This document shows, piece by piece, positions 9,566 to 17,570 of a DNA stretch of 64,000 nucleotides (positions are counted from its first letter, which is position 1; each line of letters starts with the position of its first letter). The notes below the pieces were generated by a model. The model was given only the letters and a program-made list of their open reading frames with translations, searched no databases and was not told the DNA's origin. This DNA is from AP-15 sp963735445. GTDB taxonomy: Bacteria > Pseudomonadota > Alphaproteobacteria > ATCC43930 > CGMCC-115725. The position numbers were made by a program, and so were the translations under genes. The stretch spans positions 1 through 64,000 of the forward strand of contig CAVTLC010000015.1 in NCBI GenBank assembly GCA_963735445.1. The letters are read 5' to 3'.

Positions 9566-9772
9566 TTACGTACGAAATTGCGGACGACGCGCGCGCCCTT
9601 TGCGGTTGAGTGCGGTATGCGCCGTGCCCGTCGAAGCGGAACTCGCCATCGGCATTCCCGAAATTTTTGACGGATGCGGCAGTTTCGCGCCGGGTACCGG
9701 GCGCAGGATCAATGCGATCCGCAAGATCCAGGCGACGAGCCCCGCCGCCGCCACCAGCGCCAAGATCTCCAT
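9566..9772 (-). CDS. Small single-helix membrane protein
   Basis: A 68-residue protein starting MEILALVAAAGLVAW. One N-terminal hydrophobic helix (about residues 3-24) precedes a basic, Ser/Pro-rich tail ending in KGRARRPQFRT. The ATG overlaps the upstream gene's stop by one base (TGATG at 9774-9770), which decides the start and suggests coupled translation; a longer upstream frame exists but would overlap that gene. The family is not recognised. Position suggests a membrane partner for the neighbouring ATPase, which lacks its own membrane anchor; that is inference. Confidence 0.6.
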   Translation of the reverse strand: MEILALVAAAGLVAWILRIALILRPVPGAKLPHPSKISGMPMASSASTGTAHTALNRKGRARRPQFRT

Positions 9773-10146
9773 CACAATATTCCTTCGAGATGCAGCAGTG
9801 CCGCCATCAAACCCAGCGCGCCAACACCCCACCAAACAACCGAGATCACATCGAAGCGCGCGCCTTGCGAGCCGAAGACGCCGGCGGCGAGATAAAGCAG
9901 CCCGACGCCGCCAACGCCGGCAAGCGCCGAGGCCGCAATCGGATCACGAAACGGAACCCCGGTTGCGGCAAAGCCGATGCACAGTGCCAAGACAAAGGCG
10001 GCAACGGTCGCGCGCGTCATGTTGCGTTGCGCCAATGGCACCATCCGCCACCGCCGCCAATGCCCCCACCACCGCAGCGCCAGCCGCAACCCGCGCCACA
10101 ATAGTATCAATGGCAGCAGGATCAGCCCGCCAAGGATTGCCAGCAT
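9772..10146 (-). CDS. Multi-spanning small membrane protein
   Basis: A 124-residue, very hydrophobic protein with probably four membrane segments: residues 1-20, 45-62 (TVAAFVLALCIGFAA), 70-92 (ALAGVGGVGLLYLAAGVF) and 101-120. A basic patch (RRWRMVPLAQRN) lies between the first two, probably cytoplasmic. It sits in the same minus-strand run as the conjugation-type genes, 21 nt after the preceding gene, and its stop overlaps the next start. No known family is recognised. Confidence 0.65.
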   Translation of the reverse strand: MLAILGGLILLPLILLWRGLRLALRWWGHWRRWRMVPLAQRNMTRATVAAFVLALCIGFAATGVPFRDPIAASALAGVGGVGLLYLAAGVFGSQGARFDVISVVWWGVGALGLMAALLHLEGIL

Positions 10147-10167
10147 GCCGCTGCTCCGCTCGCGAGC

Positions 10168-10473
10168 TCAATCCGACAGCTTTCGGCCACCGGTAGCGAC
10201 CGTGAACCCCATCCCGGCGAGCCCGACGAAAAACATCATCAGCGCGCAAAATCCGCTGACGACAGTCACCAGATCGCCGAGTGTGGTTGTCTTGTCCGGC
10301 GGCGGCATCGGCGCCAGCCACACCATGCCCGCCGCGCCCAGCCCAAACATCACGGCGTAAAACGCCATCTTGCCGAGGAAGCGGGCGACCGCAGCACCAA
10401 ATTTCGCGAGCCATGACGGCGGTGCGCCCAGCTCCTCCACTTCGGCAGCCGCGACAGGCTCAAAAGCCGTCAT
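10168..10473 (-). CDS. Small two-helix membrane protein
   Basis: A 101-residue protein with an acidic N-terminus (VAAAEVEELG), then two membrane helices: about 33-52 (MAFYAVMFGLGAAGMVWL) and 66-90 (VTVVSGFCALMMFFVGLAGM). The hairpin layout with a short Pro-rich loop (PMPPPDK) is clear. Its ATG overlaps the TGA of the upstream gene (ATGA, 10473-10470), indicating coupling. The family is not recognised. Confidence 0.65.
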   Translation of the reverse strand: MTAFEPVAAAEVEELGAPPSWLAKFGAAVARFLGKMAFYAVMFGLGAAGMVWLAPMPPPDKTTTLGDLVTVVSGFCALMMFFVGLAGMGFTVATGGRKLSD

Positions 10474-10679
10474 ATCGCATCCTCCGGACGCTCCTCGGCG
10501 CGATCGCGCCGCTCGGTGCAGACGATGCGGCCGCTGACACTCAGCTGCGGGTGAATGACAAGATCAAACCCCTTGCCGCTTTTGTGCGGCCAGATCACGC
10601 CGATTTCGCGCCACAGCGCACGGCTGTCGGGTCCGCTAGTTGCCTCGGTGACGATGTGAGCGATGTGCGAGGGTCGCAT
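10470..10679 (-). CDS. Small conserved-looking plasmid protein
   Basis: A 69-residue soluble protein beginning MRPSHIAHIVTEATSG, with a compact core (REIGVIWPHKSGKGFDLVIH) and a charged end (CTERRDRAEERPEDAI). Similar short proteins occur near DUF736 and coupling-protein genes on alphaproteobacterial plasmids as far as I recall, with unknown function. I chose the ATG at 10679 over one at 10736 because the extra 19 residues look non-conserved and cover a palindrome. It is the first gene of a tightly overlapping set. Confidence 0.6.
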   Translation of the reverse strand: MRPSHIAHIVTEATSGPDSRALWREIGVIWPHKSGKGFDLVIHPQLSVSGRIVCTERRDRAEERPEDAI

Positions 10680-10822
10680 TTTTTCCACTCTCGACTTTGA
10701 GAGCGCGGACGGACGATCCGTCCGACGCAGCTCCATCGCGGAGCCGCGTTCTTACGTGTGGTGGTTTGATCCGTTGTCAATAAGAGGATGTGGATATTTA
10801 CAAAATATCTATCCGCAAAAAT
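10680..10822 (-). promoter_or_regulatory. Leader with 19-bp inverted repeat, probable operator/promoter region
   Basis: A 143-bp gap after the TPR gene and before the small-protein/ATPase run, and the only sizeable break in that run. It contains CGGACGGACGATCCGTCCG at 10706-10724 (8-bp arms, 3-base centre) and an adjacent CTCTC-6-GAGAG repeat at 10687-10702. On the minus strand a TTGACA lies further upstream, with a weak -10 at 17-bp spacing. The layout suits a regulated promoter, but the dyad could also be an RNA hairpin. Confidence 0.45.
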
Positions 10823-12034
10823 TTACGAAGGGTTTAGCGAACGCCGCGCCTTGTGATTGCGATGGCGCTCGACATTCAACAGCCGGATCACTTCGCGGGC
10901 ACCCGGATTATCGCGCAGTCTCTCCAACCGCCGGCTGTTCCATTCCGGCAAGGTCGGAATGTCGATCCCCGCCGGCATCGGATGCGAGCGCAGCCAACTC
11001 GCGAGCTTGACCGCCAACGGTTTATCCTCACGCGCGATGACCCCGCGGTTTAATGTCCCGGCTTGCGCTTCGGCGGCATAAGCGCGCCAGGCAAACTCTG
11101 CCGGGTTCTCATCCGGCCGCCGATCGCGCTCCCATTTGGGCCGCGCCGCCGATGCCGAGGGCACCGTTATCTGTTGTGCTGCGGCTTGCAATACCGCATC
11201 GACCCGTTCGACCGGCAACCGATAGCGACGCGCCACTTCCCGCATCGCGTCATCAAATTGCTGATCCTGATTATCCTTGTCCTGGTTTAGCATAGCCGCT
11301 TTGCTATACCAGTCAGGGATAGAAGTTACAATATAGCGGTAAAGGTCAATTAAGTCCTTGTGCAGCTCTTGGTCAGTAGTTCCTTGAGATTGCTTCCATA
11401 AGATATTGTACATATTGCGAAAGATGACGGATGAATATTGATAGTAGCCGTTTTCCTCATAACACTCGGCAAGGTCGTAACAGGTCGATTGCAGCACCAG
11501 CCGGACCCGCCCCACCCCTTCGGCATTGGCATGATGTAAAAAAATATCACCCGCTTTTTCGAAGGATGCCGCCGCTTCGTCACCGATGCCTTTGAGGCTC
11601 AGCACATCCGCCCGCACCAGATGCGCGTAAGCCGAGGATTCGAGCTGATTGTCGGGGTCAAGCGCCAGCGCATCTTCGGCAATCGCCAACGCCACCTCGA
11701 CTTGCCCCATTTCCTCGAGTGCGGTCGCACTGTAAGCGAGCGCGTGCGGCTCATCGGCGGCGTGTTTGACCGCCACCAGTGCGGCGGCAACCGCTTCGCG
11801 GTCGCGCCCCAAACCCCACAACGCCGCCCCGCGCAGCGGATAAATCGAATAATTTTCCGGATCGCTTGCAATCAGCCGATCAAAGACCGCAAGCGCTTCC
11901 TCGTAACGTCCTTCGCGGCCAAGCTCGATCGCTTTGGCATAATCGAGCGCGTAAGCCTCACCCTCACTCTTTGGCACCAGCCACGCGAGCACATCGCTCT
12001 GGCGTGGCCGCTCGATCGTCGCCGTCTTTGCCAT
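10823..12034 (-). CDS. TPR-repeat protein
   Basis: A 403-residue soluble protein with several tetratricopeptide repeats, helical pairs that bind other proteins. Recognisable repeat stretches are AIELGREGRYEEALAVFDRL (near 30-50), then RGAALWGLGRDREAVAAAL and YSATALEEMGQVEVALAIAEDAL. The middle has aromatic helices (YQYSSVIFRNMYNILWKQ) and the last 120 residues are basic. The start is ATG 12034 (MAKTATIERPRQSD); an upstream in-frame ATG at 12115 adds an unlikely Arg-rich leader. It precedes the ATPase gene run on the same strand, suggesting an adaptor or assembly role, by context only. Confidence 0.7.
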   Translation of the reverse strand: MAKTATIERPRQSDVLAWLVPKSEGEAYALDYAKAIELGREGRYEEALAVFDRLIASDPENYSIYPLRGAALWGLGRDREAVAAALVAVKHAADEPHALAYSATALEEMGQVEVALAIAEDALALDPDNQLESSAYAHLVRADVLSLKGIGDEAAASFEKAGDIFLHHANAEGVGRVRLVLQSTCYDLAECYEENGYYQYSSVIFRNMYNILWKQSQGTTDQELHKDLIDLYRYIVTSIPDWYSKAAMLNQDKDNQDQQFDDAMREVARRYRLPVERVDAVLQAAAQQITVPSASAARPKWERDRRPDENPAEFAWRAYAAEAQAGTLNRGVIAREDKPLAVKLASWLRSHPMPAGIDIPTLPEWNSRRLERLRDNPGAREVIRLLNVERHRNHKARRSLNPS

Positions 12035-12233
12035 TCGCCGCCGACACCCCGCCGAACTGCCATCCTGCCCATAACGTGGCCATAATCCGGCAACGTGCAA
12101 CGCGCGATCACGCAACCAGCGCGGCGCGCTGCCTCTACCCTTCCGGTAAATCCAGTCTTTTTTAACGCCAGCGCCCGCTCCGCTGACACCAAGCCCAATC
12201 CTCCGGGCCTAGAGCAGCACGCGAAAAGGAGCG

Positions 12234-12572
12234 CTACTGTCCCGGCCGGACCGAATCGTCCAACCCGCAGCACCGGCAGCTGCCAGCGAGATCCGCCAAA
12301 ATCCGTCCTTCGACAAAATCGCTGCAGCCAAGATCGGTGTTTGCCGCACCCTTGGTGTTGAGACCAACACAAGCCGCCCCCTTGGCGCCGCAGAGCGCAT
12401 CGCAACTCGCCGCCCCCTGGCGCGGCGGCACCACATCAAAACAAATAAAGCGCGACGCCGACCACTCGATCGGACGCACAGAGCTCGCGGCCGCCGCCCA
12501 ACCGACGGCGGGCATTGCCGCGCCGAGCACAACAATCGTCACCAACAGCCAAGTTTTAACGCGACGACCCAT
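12234..12572 (-). CDS. Secreted small Cys-rich protein
   Basis: A 112-residue protein with a clear Sec signal peptide (MGRRVKTWLLVTIVVLGAAM, cleavage after VGWA-AA). The mature part carries eight Cys (FICFD, SCDALCG, ACVGL, LGCSD and SCRCCG), so it is probably disulfide-bonded in the periplasm or outside the cell. The family is not recognised. It lies about 200 bp upstream of the TPR gene on the same strand. Confidence 0.6.
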   Translation of the reverse strand: MGRRVKTWLLVTIVVLGAAMPAVGWAAAASSVRPIEWSASRFICFDVVPPRQGAASCDALCGAKGAACVGLNTKGAANTDLGCSDFVEGRILADLAGSCRCCGLDDSVRPGQ

Positions 12573-13006
12573 CCTTAACTCATGTTCTCAACCAGCAGCA
12601 GCGGCGCGGCGTACCCTGGCGTACGGTTTGCTACTTAAGGTCGTAAGGTGTTTTCTTATAACAAACAATTAATGTAGTTAACCATCCATATCGCAATCAA
12701 ATGCTAAATCTCTCTACCACACGTCTATCTAATGATCACTGGTAAAACACAAAACTCGACTAGCGTCCTTCAAGGATTGAAAGCTCACTTTCAAATCTGC
12801 CTTTTAAAAAGGCGGGTTGCCGTAAAAAACAGCAGAAGCAATACTTCCTTACCCTTGGCTTAATTATTATAAAATAGTAGCAGTAAACCTTACGGTCAGC
12901 TTAATTATTGCAAATTTGTGTCGTCTTTGCTGACCATCCTTTGCTAACCATAACGCCTCGCGGCAATCCGCCGTTCACAAGGAGTTGGTTGAGGAAAAAA
13001 CCACCG
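12573..13006. other. AT-rich divergent intergenic region with dyads
   Basis: A 434-bp region, noticeably AT-rich compared with its surroundings, between the divergent Cys-rich and PEP-CTERM-type genes. It holds two close dyads (12777-12794 and 12799-12813) and two copies of a CTTAATTATT motif about 40 bp apart (12859-12868 and 12900-12909). No coding frame is seen. It probably contains promoters for both genes. Confidence 0.5.
12777..12813. repeat. Two adjacent inverted repeats
   Basis: TTGAAAGCTCACTTTCAA (12777-12794; 7-bp arms, 4-base loop) is followed after 4 bp by GCCTTTTAAAAAGGC (12799-12813). They could be protein-binding sites or a terminator-like RNA structure. Confidence 0.5.
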
Positions 13007-13315
13007 ATGATAAGAAATCTCCCCTGCTTCGCCCTTGCCGTCACCGCCACGCTCGCCTTCGCACCAATCGCGCACGCCGCCCCGATTCCGGCCGGCAACA
13101 CCATCGATCTTCGATTCAGTGCAATCGCCTCCGGCAACATCATCAATTTTGTCAACCCCGGAACGAGCTTTGCCGCGACCGGCAGCCTCACCCCGCTCGA
13201 TTGCAGCGCTTGTGTCTTGATCACCTCGCCGCTCGACATCAGTCAGACCAACCCTACCCTCGATATCACCCTTGCCGCTGCCGATCCGCCCCCGACTGCT
13301 CCCCGGCCGGGTTAA
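13007..13315 (+). pseudogene. Secreted PEP-CTERM-type protein, copy 1, truncated
   Basis: A signal peptide (MIRNLPCFALAVTATLAFA) precedes a domain that also occurs at 14394-14700. Both copies share NPGTSFAATGSLTPLDC and LDISQTNPTLDITLAAA almost identically. Copy 1 ends early in Pro-rich residues, with no C-terminal anchor. A trace of the homologous pre-anchor segment (GGAAPVAV) is readable just downstream in frame 2, so the gene appears to have lost an internal stretch and the PEP anchor. A GAGGAAA site lies about 9 nt before the ATG. Confidence 0.6.
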
Positions 13316-13467
13316 TTCTGGCGGCGCAGCACCGGTAGCGGTGCGACCGCATCGACAAATTCACGGCAAATTATCGCGATCCGGTCATCGGCTCCCGGCG
13401 GACGACCTTCCCGCGTCACGACCCGCGCGATTTGGCAAACCCCCACAGCCACAGCGAGCACAACCGA

Positions 13468-13860
13468 ATGATCACCTTTCTCAATGGTAATCTCGAACCA
13501 GTTGAATCCGATCCCACCAAACAGCGTCGCCGCCGCTGGAGCCGGCAACAAAAAGCTGCGATTGTCGCCGAAACCTATCGCCCGAACATGTCGGTGCCGC
13601 TTGTCGCTGATCGCTACAACATCGCACCTACTCAGCTTTTGACGTGGCGCCGCCTCTTTACCCAGCCCACGACCAGTACCGCGGTTGGTGCCACCACCGA
13701 CGACCCTGTCGTCCCCCTCTCGCTCTACCGCGCGCTCGAGCAGCAGGTTCACGAACTGCAACGACTATTGGGTAAAAAAGTCCTGGAAAACGAGCATTTG
13801 CGCACCGTCCTGCACTCGCCCGAACCAGCGCTACCCTTCCTGCCGGCCAAGATTTTCTAA
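13468..13860 (+). CDS. IS66 TnpA-like HTH protein, copy 1
   Basis: A 130-residue protein with a central helix-turn-helix typical of IS66 TnpA / IS3-type OrfA: RRRRWSRQQKAAIVAETY, then VPLVADRYNIAPTQLLTWRR. A C-terminal helix rich in Gln and Leu (ALEQQVHELQRLLGKKVLEN) could be a coiled coil. No TnpB or catalytic transposase lies nearby, and no inverted repeats were found, so it is an orphan. A second, divergent copy lies at 15093-15458 after the second secreted-protein gene. It may be an IS remnant or a captured DNA-binding regulator. Start chosen at ATG 13468; a TTG at 13432 is possible. Confidence 0.65.
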   Translation: MITFLNGNLEPVESDPTKQRRRRWSRQQKAAIVAETYRPNMSVPLVADRYNIAPTQLLTWRRLFTQPTTSTAVGATTDDPVVPLSLYRALEQQVHELQRLLGKKVLENEHLRTVLHSPEPALPFLPAKIF

Positions 13861-14393
13861 CCCCGGCCTTTGTTGCCGCGCCGGCATCGTTCACGAACGA
13901 CATCACGCACTTTGTTTCGGCGCGGCCCTTAGCGATCATCGATTAGGCCAGCGCTAACCCGGCGGGCAAACACACTGCTACTGCCGTCGCTTATCATTGC
14001 GAGAACAGCCCTGCGATCAGTTGCCACACGCGGCGGCATCCGCAGCAGAAGCTTGCGACCCCTACTCGCATTCCCGCAAGCGCGATCTGATGCTTGATGC
14101 CACCGCTTCGCATTTTGCCCTTCAAAAACAAATGTGGATTATTAGATCCCCGCGGATATCGCAATCTAGACAAAATTACACCTGGCTTAGTGCATGCGTA
14201 TAAGCATTAATTCTAATTAATAACGCTTATCTAAAAGGTAATTTATGGACTACCTAAAGACACAACCGGGCAGGAACCGTTCGTGTTCTCAATTCAAGTG
14301 CGATTTGATCGCGACCAAGAGAGGCCGTTACTGTCTATCGTTTGCTAAACCCGGCAGGCCATCGCGGCCCACTTTCCATAGACGAGGAAAACA
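13861..14393. other. Intergenic region, AT-rich toward its end
   Basis: A 533-bp gap upstream of the second PEP-CTERM-type gene. The last 200 bp are AT-rich with several TTAAT/ATTAA runs (14205-14245), consistent with a promoter. A short frame at 14245-14442 has a plausible ribosome site but overlaps the next gene's signal peptide and is not called. Confidence 0.4.
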
Positions 14394-14977
14394 ATGCGCA
14401 GACATACACTGGCAATCGTTCATGTCGCCCTTCTGGCGTTGACCGCCGCACTCACACTCAGCACGTCGAGCAAAGCCACGCCGATCCCAGCCGGCGACAG
14501 CATCAATCTTCAATTCACCGCGTCCGCCGCCGGCAACATCATCACTTTTGTCAATCCCGGGACGAGCTTTGCCGCGACCGGCAGCCTCACCCCGCTCGAT
14601 TGCACCAATTGTGTCACGATCACCTCGCCGCTCGACATCAGCCAGACCAACCCAACCCTCGATATCACCCTTGCCGCTGCCGCCGAGACCGGCACCTTTA
14701 CCGCAACCGGACCATTTCTCACGACCACTAAGCGGGCCGTTCATCGCTATCGCAGATACCGGCATCTTTGACCTGCCCGGGTTTGATCCGACAAACGCCG
14801 CATTAGCATTTAGCCGTAAACACCAGTGTCGGCATCGCTAATGGTAATCTCACATCAGACGGCACCGCGGCGCCGATCGCTGTCCCCGAACCGCCCTCAT
14901 CGACGCTATTGTTCGGCCTTGGCGTGCTTGCAGTCATCGCTTTGCGCTACTGGCGTCCGGCATCGCGCACCGCCTAG
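14394..14977 (+). pseudogene. Secreted PEP-CTERM protein, copy 2, frameshifted
   Basis: Starts with a signal peptide (MRRHTLAIVHVALLALTAAL) and shares the core of copy 1 (INLQFTASAAGNIITFVNPG). The reading frame is broken twice, near 14725 (GPFLTTT into LSGPFIAIADTGIFD) and near 14810. In the final frame the protein ends with AAPIAVPEPPSSTLLFGLG, a hydrophobic segment (VLAVIALRYW), basic residues and a TAG at 14975-14977. That is the PEP-CTERM pattern: Pro-Glu-Pro, a membrane helix and an Arg-rich end, recognised by an exosortase for surface sorting. No exosortase gene is present in the window. Restored length about 190 residues. Confidence 0.7.
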
Positions 14978-15092
14978 CACCAACAGCCGCCGCTAGCTTC
15001 TTTGCAACGGCCTTGTTGCCGGCGTTTCACCGCAGCGATCGCGTCCTGCCAAAACGCCGGTAACATTCCAACACGCCTGAACGGAGCCTGGT

Positions 15093-15458
15093 GTGAAGCT
15101 CTTTCCTGCCGATTGTTGTCATAGCCCTCGCCCATCGAAATACCGCAGACGCCACCCACGCCATCGGACCGACCGACAAAAACAAGCCATCGTCGACGAA
15201 ACCTACATCCCCGGCATGACAATCGAACTTGTCGCGCAACGCCACGGCATCACGCCCACTCAGATTTCCGCCTGGCGCCGGCGCTACCCAGCGCCGATCA
15301 CGGTTGCCGATGATATTGCCGACCCGGTTGTTTCCGCCGCGCTTTACCACGCCCTCCAACAACAAGCTTACCAGCTGCTATGCCTGCTAGCCCAAACCGT
15401 GGTCGAAAACGAAGCCATCCGCCACGGCCATTACCCGCCAACGGGGCCGCGCCTGTGA
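15093..15458 (+). CDS. IS66 TnpA-like HTH protein, copy 2
   Basis: A 121-residue paralogue of the protein at 13468-13860. The HTH core is TDRQKQAIVDETYIPGM, then ELVAQRHGITPTQISAWRRR, with a Gln/Leu-rich C-terminal helix (LYHALQQQAYQLLCLLAQ). It begins at a GTG with a GGAG site 8 nt upstream. Like copy 1 it directly follows a PEP-CTERM-type gene and has no transposase partner. Divergence between the copies is high while the pair order is conserved. Confidence 0.65.
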   Translation: MKLFPADCCHSPRPSKYRRRHPRHRTDRQKQAIVDETYIPGMTIELVAQRHGITPTQISAWRRRYPAPITVADDIADPVVSAALYHALQQQAYQLLCLLAQTVVENEAIRHGHYPPTGPRL

Positions 15459-15917
15459 TCGACATCACGAATTTGGGGCGCCGCCGTTAAACGCGGAAGC
15501 CCGCCTCGGCCCGCGCCACAGAAGATTTTGAAGGCGGCGTGGATTTCAGTTAGCGGTCATCGACTAAAACAGTCGGTCCCGGCAACGAAGGCGATATCGC
15601 CGACCGAACCAAACCGGGTTATCCCTTCCGAAGAATAATATCGATAATTATAGAATTAGCTTAGTCTCTAACGCGCAAAAACATTTCTCTCTTGCCTGAA
15701 ATAACTAACCCGGCTAAGCCGGTTGGTGCATGCCGCGTTACTTTATCATCACAGCTGTTTCCCCGGCGATTGTCTCTGCCGATGCCAGCGCCTTGTCGCG
15801 CAATAACCGGCACGCGGACAACACATTCGCCAGCATTCAAACTGATCTTTCTACGTTGCACGATCCGCCGCATGCGATCGGCGCCAAATTCGCTTCCGCC
15901 ACTGATCTTGATCGCCG
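15459..15917. other. Intergenic region, no gene seen
   Basis: A 459-bp stretch between the HTH gene and the DUF1554-like pseudogene. A plus-strand frame at 15730-15939 (69 codons) ends in CCALPR and has no identifiable feature. The sequence near 15640-15665 is AT-rich. Nothing is called here. Confidence 0.4.
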
Positions 15918-17022
15918 ATGCTGCGCCCTTCCACGCTAACCGACCTCTGCCGGCTCCTCGCCGTTGCGCTGATTTGCAGCGCGGGCTTGGCGATTTCGTC
16001 AACACCATCGCTGGCGCAGGTTGATGGCGAGCGTCACACGCCCGGCAATTCCTGCCCGTCAGCCACACCCGCTGGTCAATCTGCAGATTGGGATACCTTT
16101 TTCGAGTGCAACGGCAGCAACCAGTGGCAGCGCGGGCCTTATTTTTTCGGCGCATCGTCGGACAGTTGCGATTCCAGCCATGAAGGGCTGACGCGCTACG
16201 ACAGCACGGCGCATGATCTTTACTTCTGCAACGGCACCGTGGCATGACGGTCAACGCAGATTGCGCCAACCCGGATGCGGTGCAATCGGAACTTTCCAGC
16301 CAGCAGTTGACGACCGCTCAATGTCCCCGCAGGCTGCACGGTACAGTTCAAGGTGGGGCGCGGGCGGCGGCAGCGGTTGTACAGCGGTCGGCGGCTGGGC
16401 GACGCGGCGGATACGCGACTGTACCTGAGGGCCGCTTGGATCGCAACCACCAATATCTTGTTGCGGCGGTGGCAGGGCGTATGTCGACCAGCAACAGCGC
16501 AGGTCTAACGGGGACTTGGTGGTAACGCGTCAGGCGGCACTGTGTTCGCCGTTCCGGTGGATCAGCGAGCAGCGCTTGGACAGGAAGTTACGGCGGAACG
16601 CCGTGCTATTTCGGCGGCGGCGGCGGCGCTTCACGATACGGCAGCGGTAATGCCGCGCCTTCAGGATCACAAGTGTGATCGGGTGGCGATGGCGGGACCG
16701 GGGTAACGCGGCGATGTCGGCGACGGCGGCGACGCCAATGGCAATGGGCCGAACGATAATGCCGACTGGTCGGCGGCCAACTATTTCGGCGGTAACTACT
16801 ATTATTTTGCCAATCGTGACAGAAACACTTCAGCACAGTGGGCCAGCGGTCTAACATATGGCGGGTGGACCGATGCCGCTACTTGCGTGAATTTCACTTC
16901 CAACAGTTCCAGCAACTACAACTTGGGCGGCAATTCGGCTAACACAAACGAAAACCGTTGGTATGGTGTAGGCATAGGATGCACGGGCGGGGAAAATCTT
17001 ATCTGCATCGTCAATCCATGAC
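15918..17022 (+). pseudogene. Secreted DUF1554-like protein, multiply frameshifted
   Basis: The first frame gives a signal peptide (LLAVALICSAGLAISS, cleavage after SLAQ) and a Cys-containing domain with DWDTFFECNGSNQWQRGP and DLYFCNGTV before stopping at 16247. Further downstream, in other frames, a Gly-rich stretch (YFGGGGGASRYGSGNAAP, near 16610) is followed by NADWSAANYFGGNYYYFA and ATCVNFTSNSSSNYNLGG. The end, RWYGVGIGCTGG then LICIVNP with TGA at 17020, resembles the end of a DUF1554 domain, a Cys-paired domain found in some extracellular proteins. Several indels are needed to join these parts into roughly 360 residues. Confidence 0.55.
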
Positions 17023-17087
17023 GGGGTCCCGGTGCGCAGCCTTATTCCGCCGCGAAGGGTGGAGCGCCGCTGCCGTCGCGAAGACTT

Positions 17088-17462
17088 TCACCCCGGGCGA
17101 AATTCATATTGCCGCGCTGCCGTCGGCTCCGGCCGCTTGCCACGGCGTGCCGCCGCCACCAAGCGCTGTTTTTGCCACCAACCGATTTCTCGGGCCGCAC
17201 GCCGGATCCGGCGTTCGGATTCAACCGCAATGCCAAATGAATCCACATAAACGTCCGGCTCGGGTGGCCACCCGCGCCGGCGCGCGTCGATCAAATCGTT
17301 GCGCCGCAATTGCGCTCGCAACTCGATCTCGCGCGCAGACAGGCCCCCTGCCGATACCGCCCGCCCAGTTTCTCCGGTAACACCACTAAAAACTGACGAT
17401 CCCTGCTGATCCGATGGTGCCGCCAAAATATTGCGTACCACGATTTTAAATGTTTTAAACAT
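17088..17462 (-). CDS. Hypothetical basic protein
   Basis: A 124-residue protein beginning MFKTFKIVVRNILAAPSDQQ. A clear GAGGA ribosome site lies 7 nt upstream of the ATG in AT-rich DNA. The second half is strongly basic (RRNDLIDARRRGWPPEPD, then RIRRAAREIGWWQKQRLV). No family is recognised. It lies downstream of the gene at 17571-18113 on the same strand. Confidence 0.5.
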   Translation of the reverse strand: MFKTFKIVVRNILAAPSDQQGSSVFSGVTGETGRAVSAGGLSAREIELRAQLRRNDLIDARRRGWPPEPDVYVDSFGIAVESERRIRRAAREIGWWQKQRLVAAARRGKRPEPTAARQYEFRPG

Positions 17463-17570
17463 ATATAATCCTCAATGTGCTGATGCCGCCGATATAACCA
17501 CAACAGGCGTTTAAATAAAAAGAAATTATGTTAGTTAATGTAACCGAATACTGGAGACGTAACTACGCGT

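Noticed and set aside
14245..14442. 65-codon frame with a plausible ribosome site
   Set aside because: Overlaps the signal peptide of the next gene in another frame and has no recognisable features.
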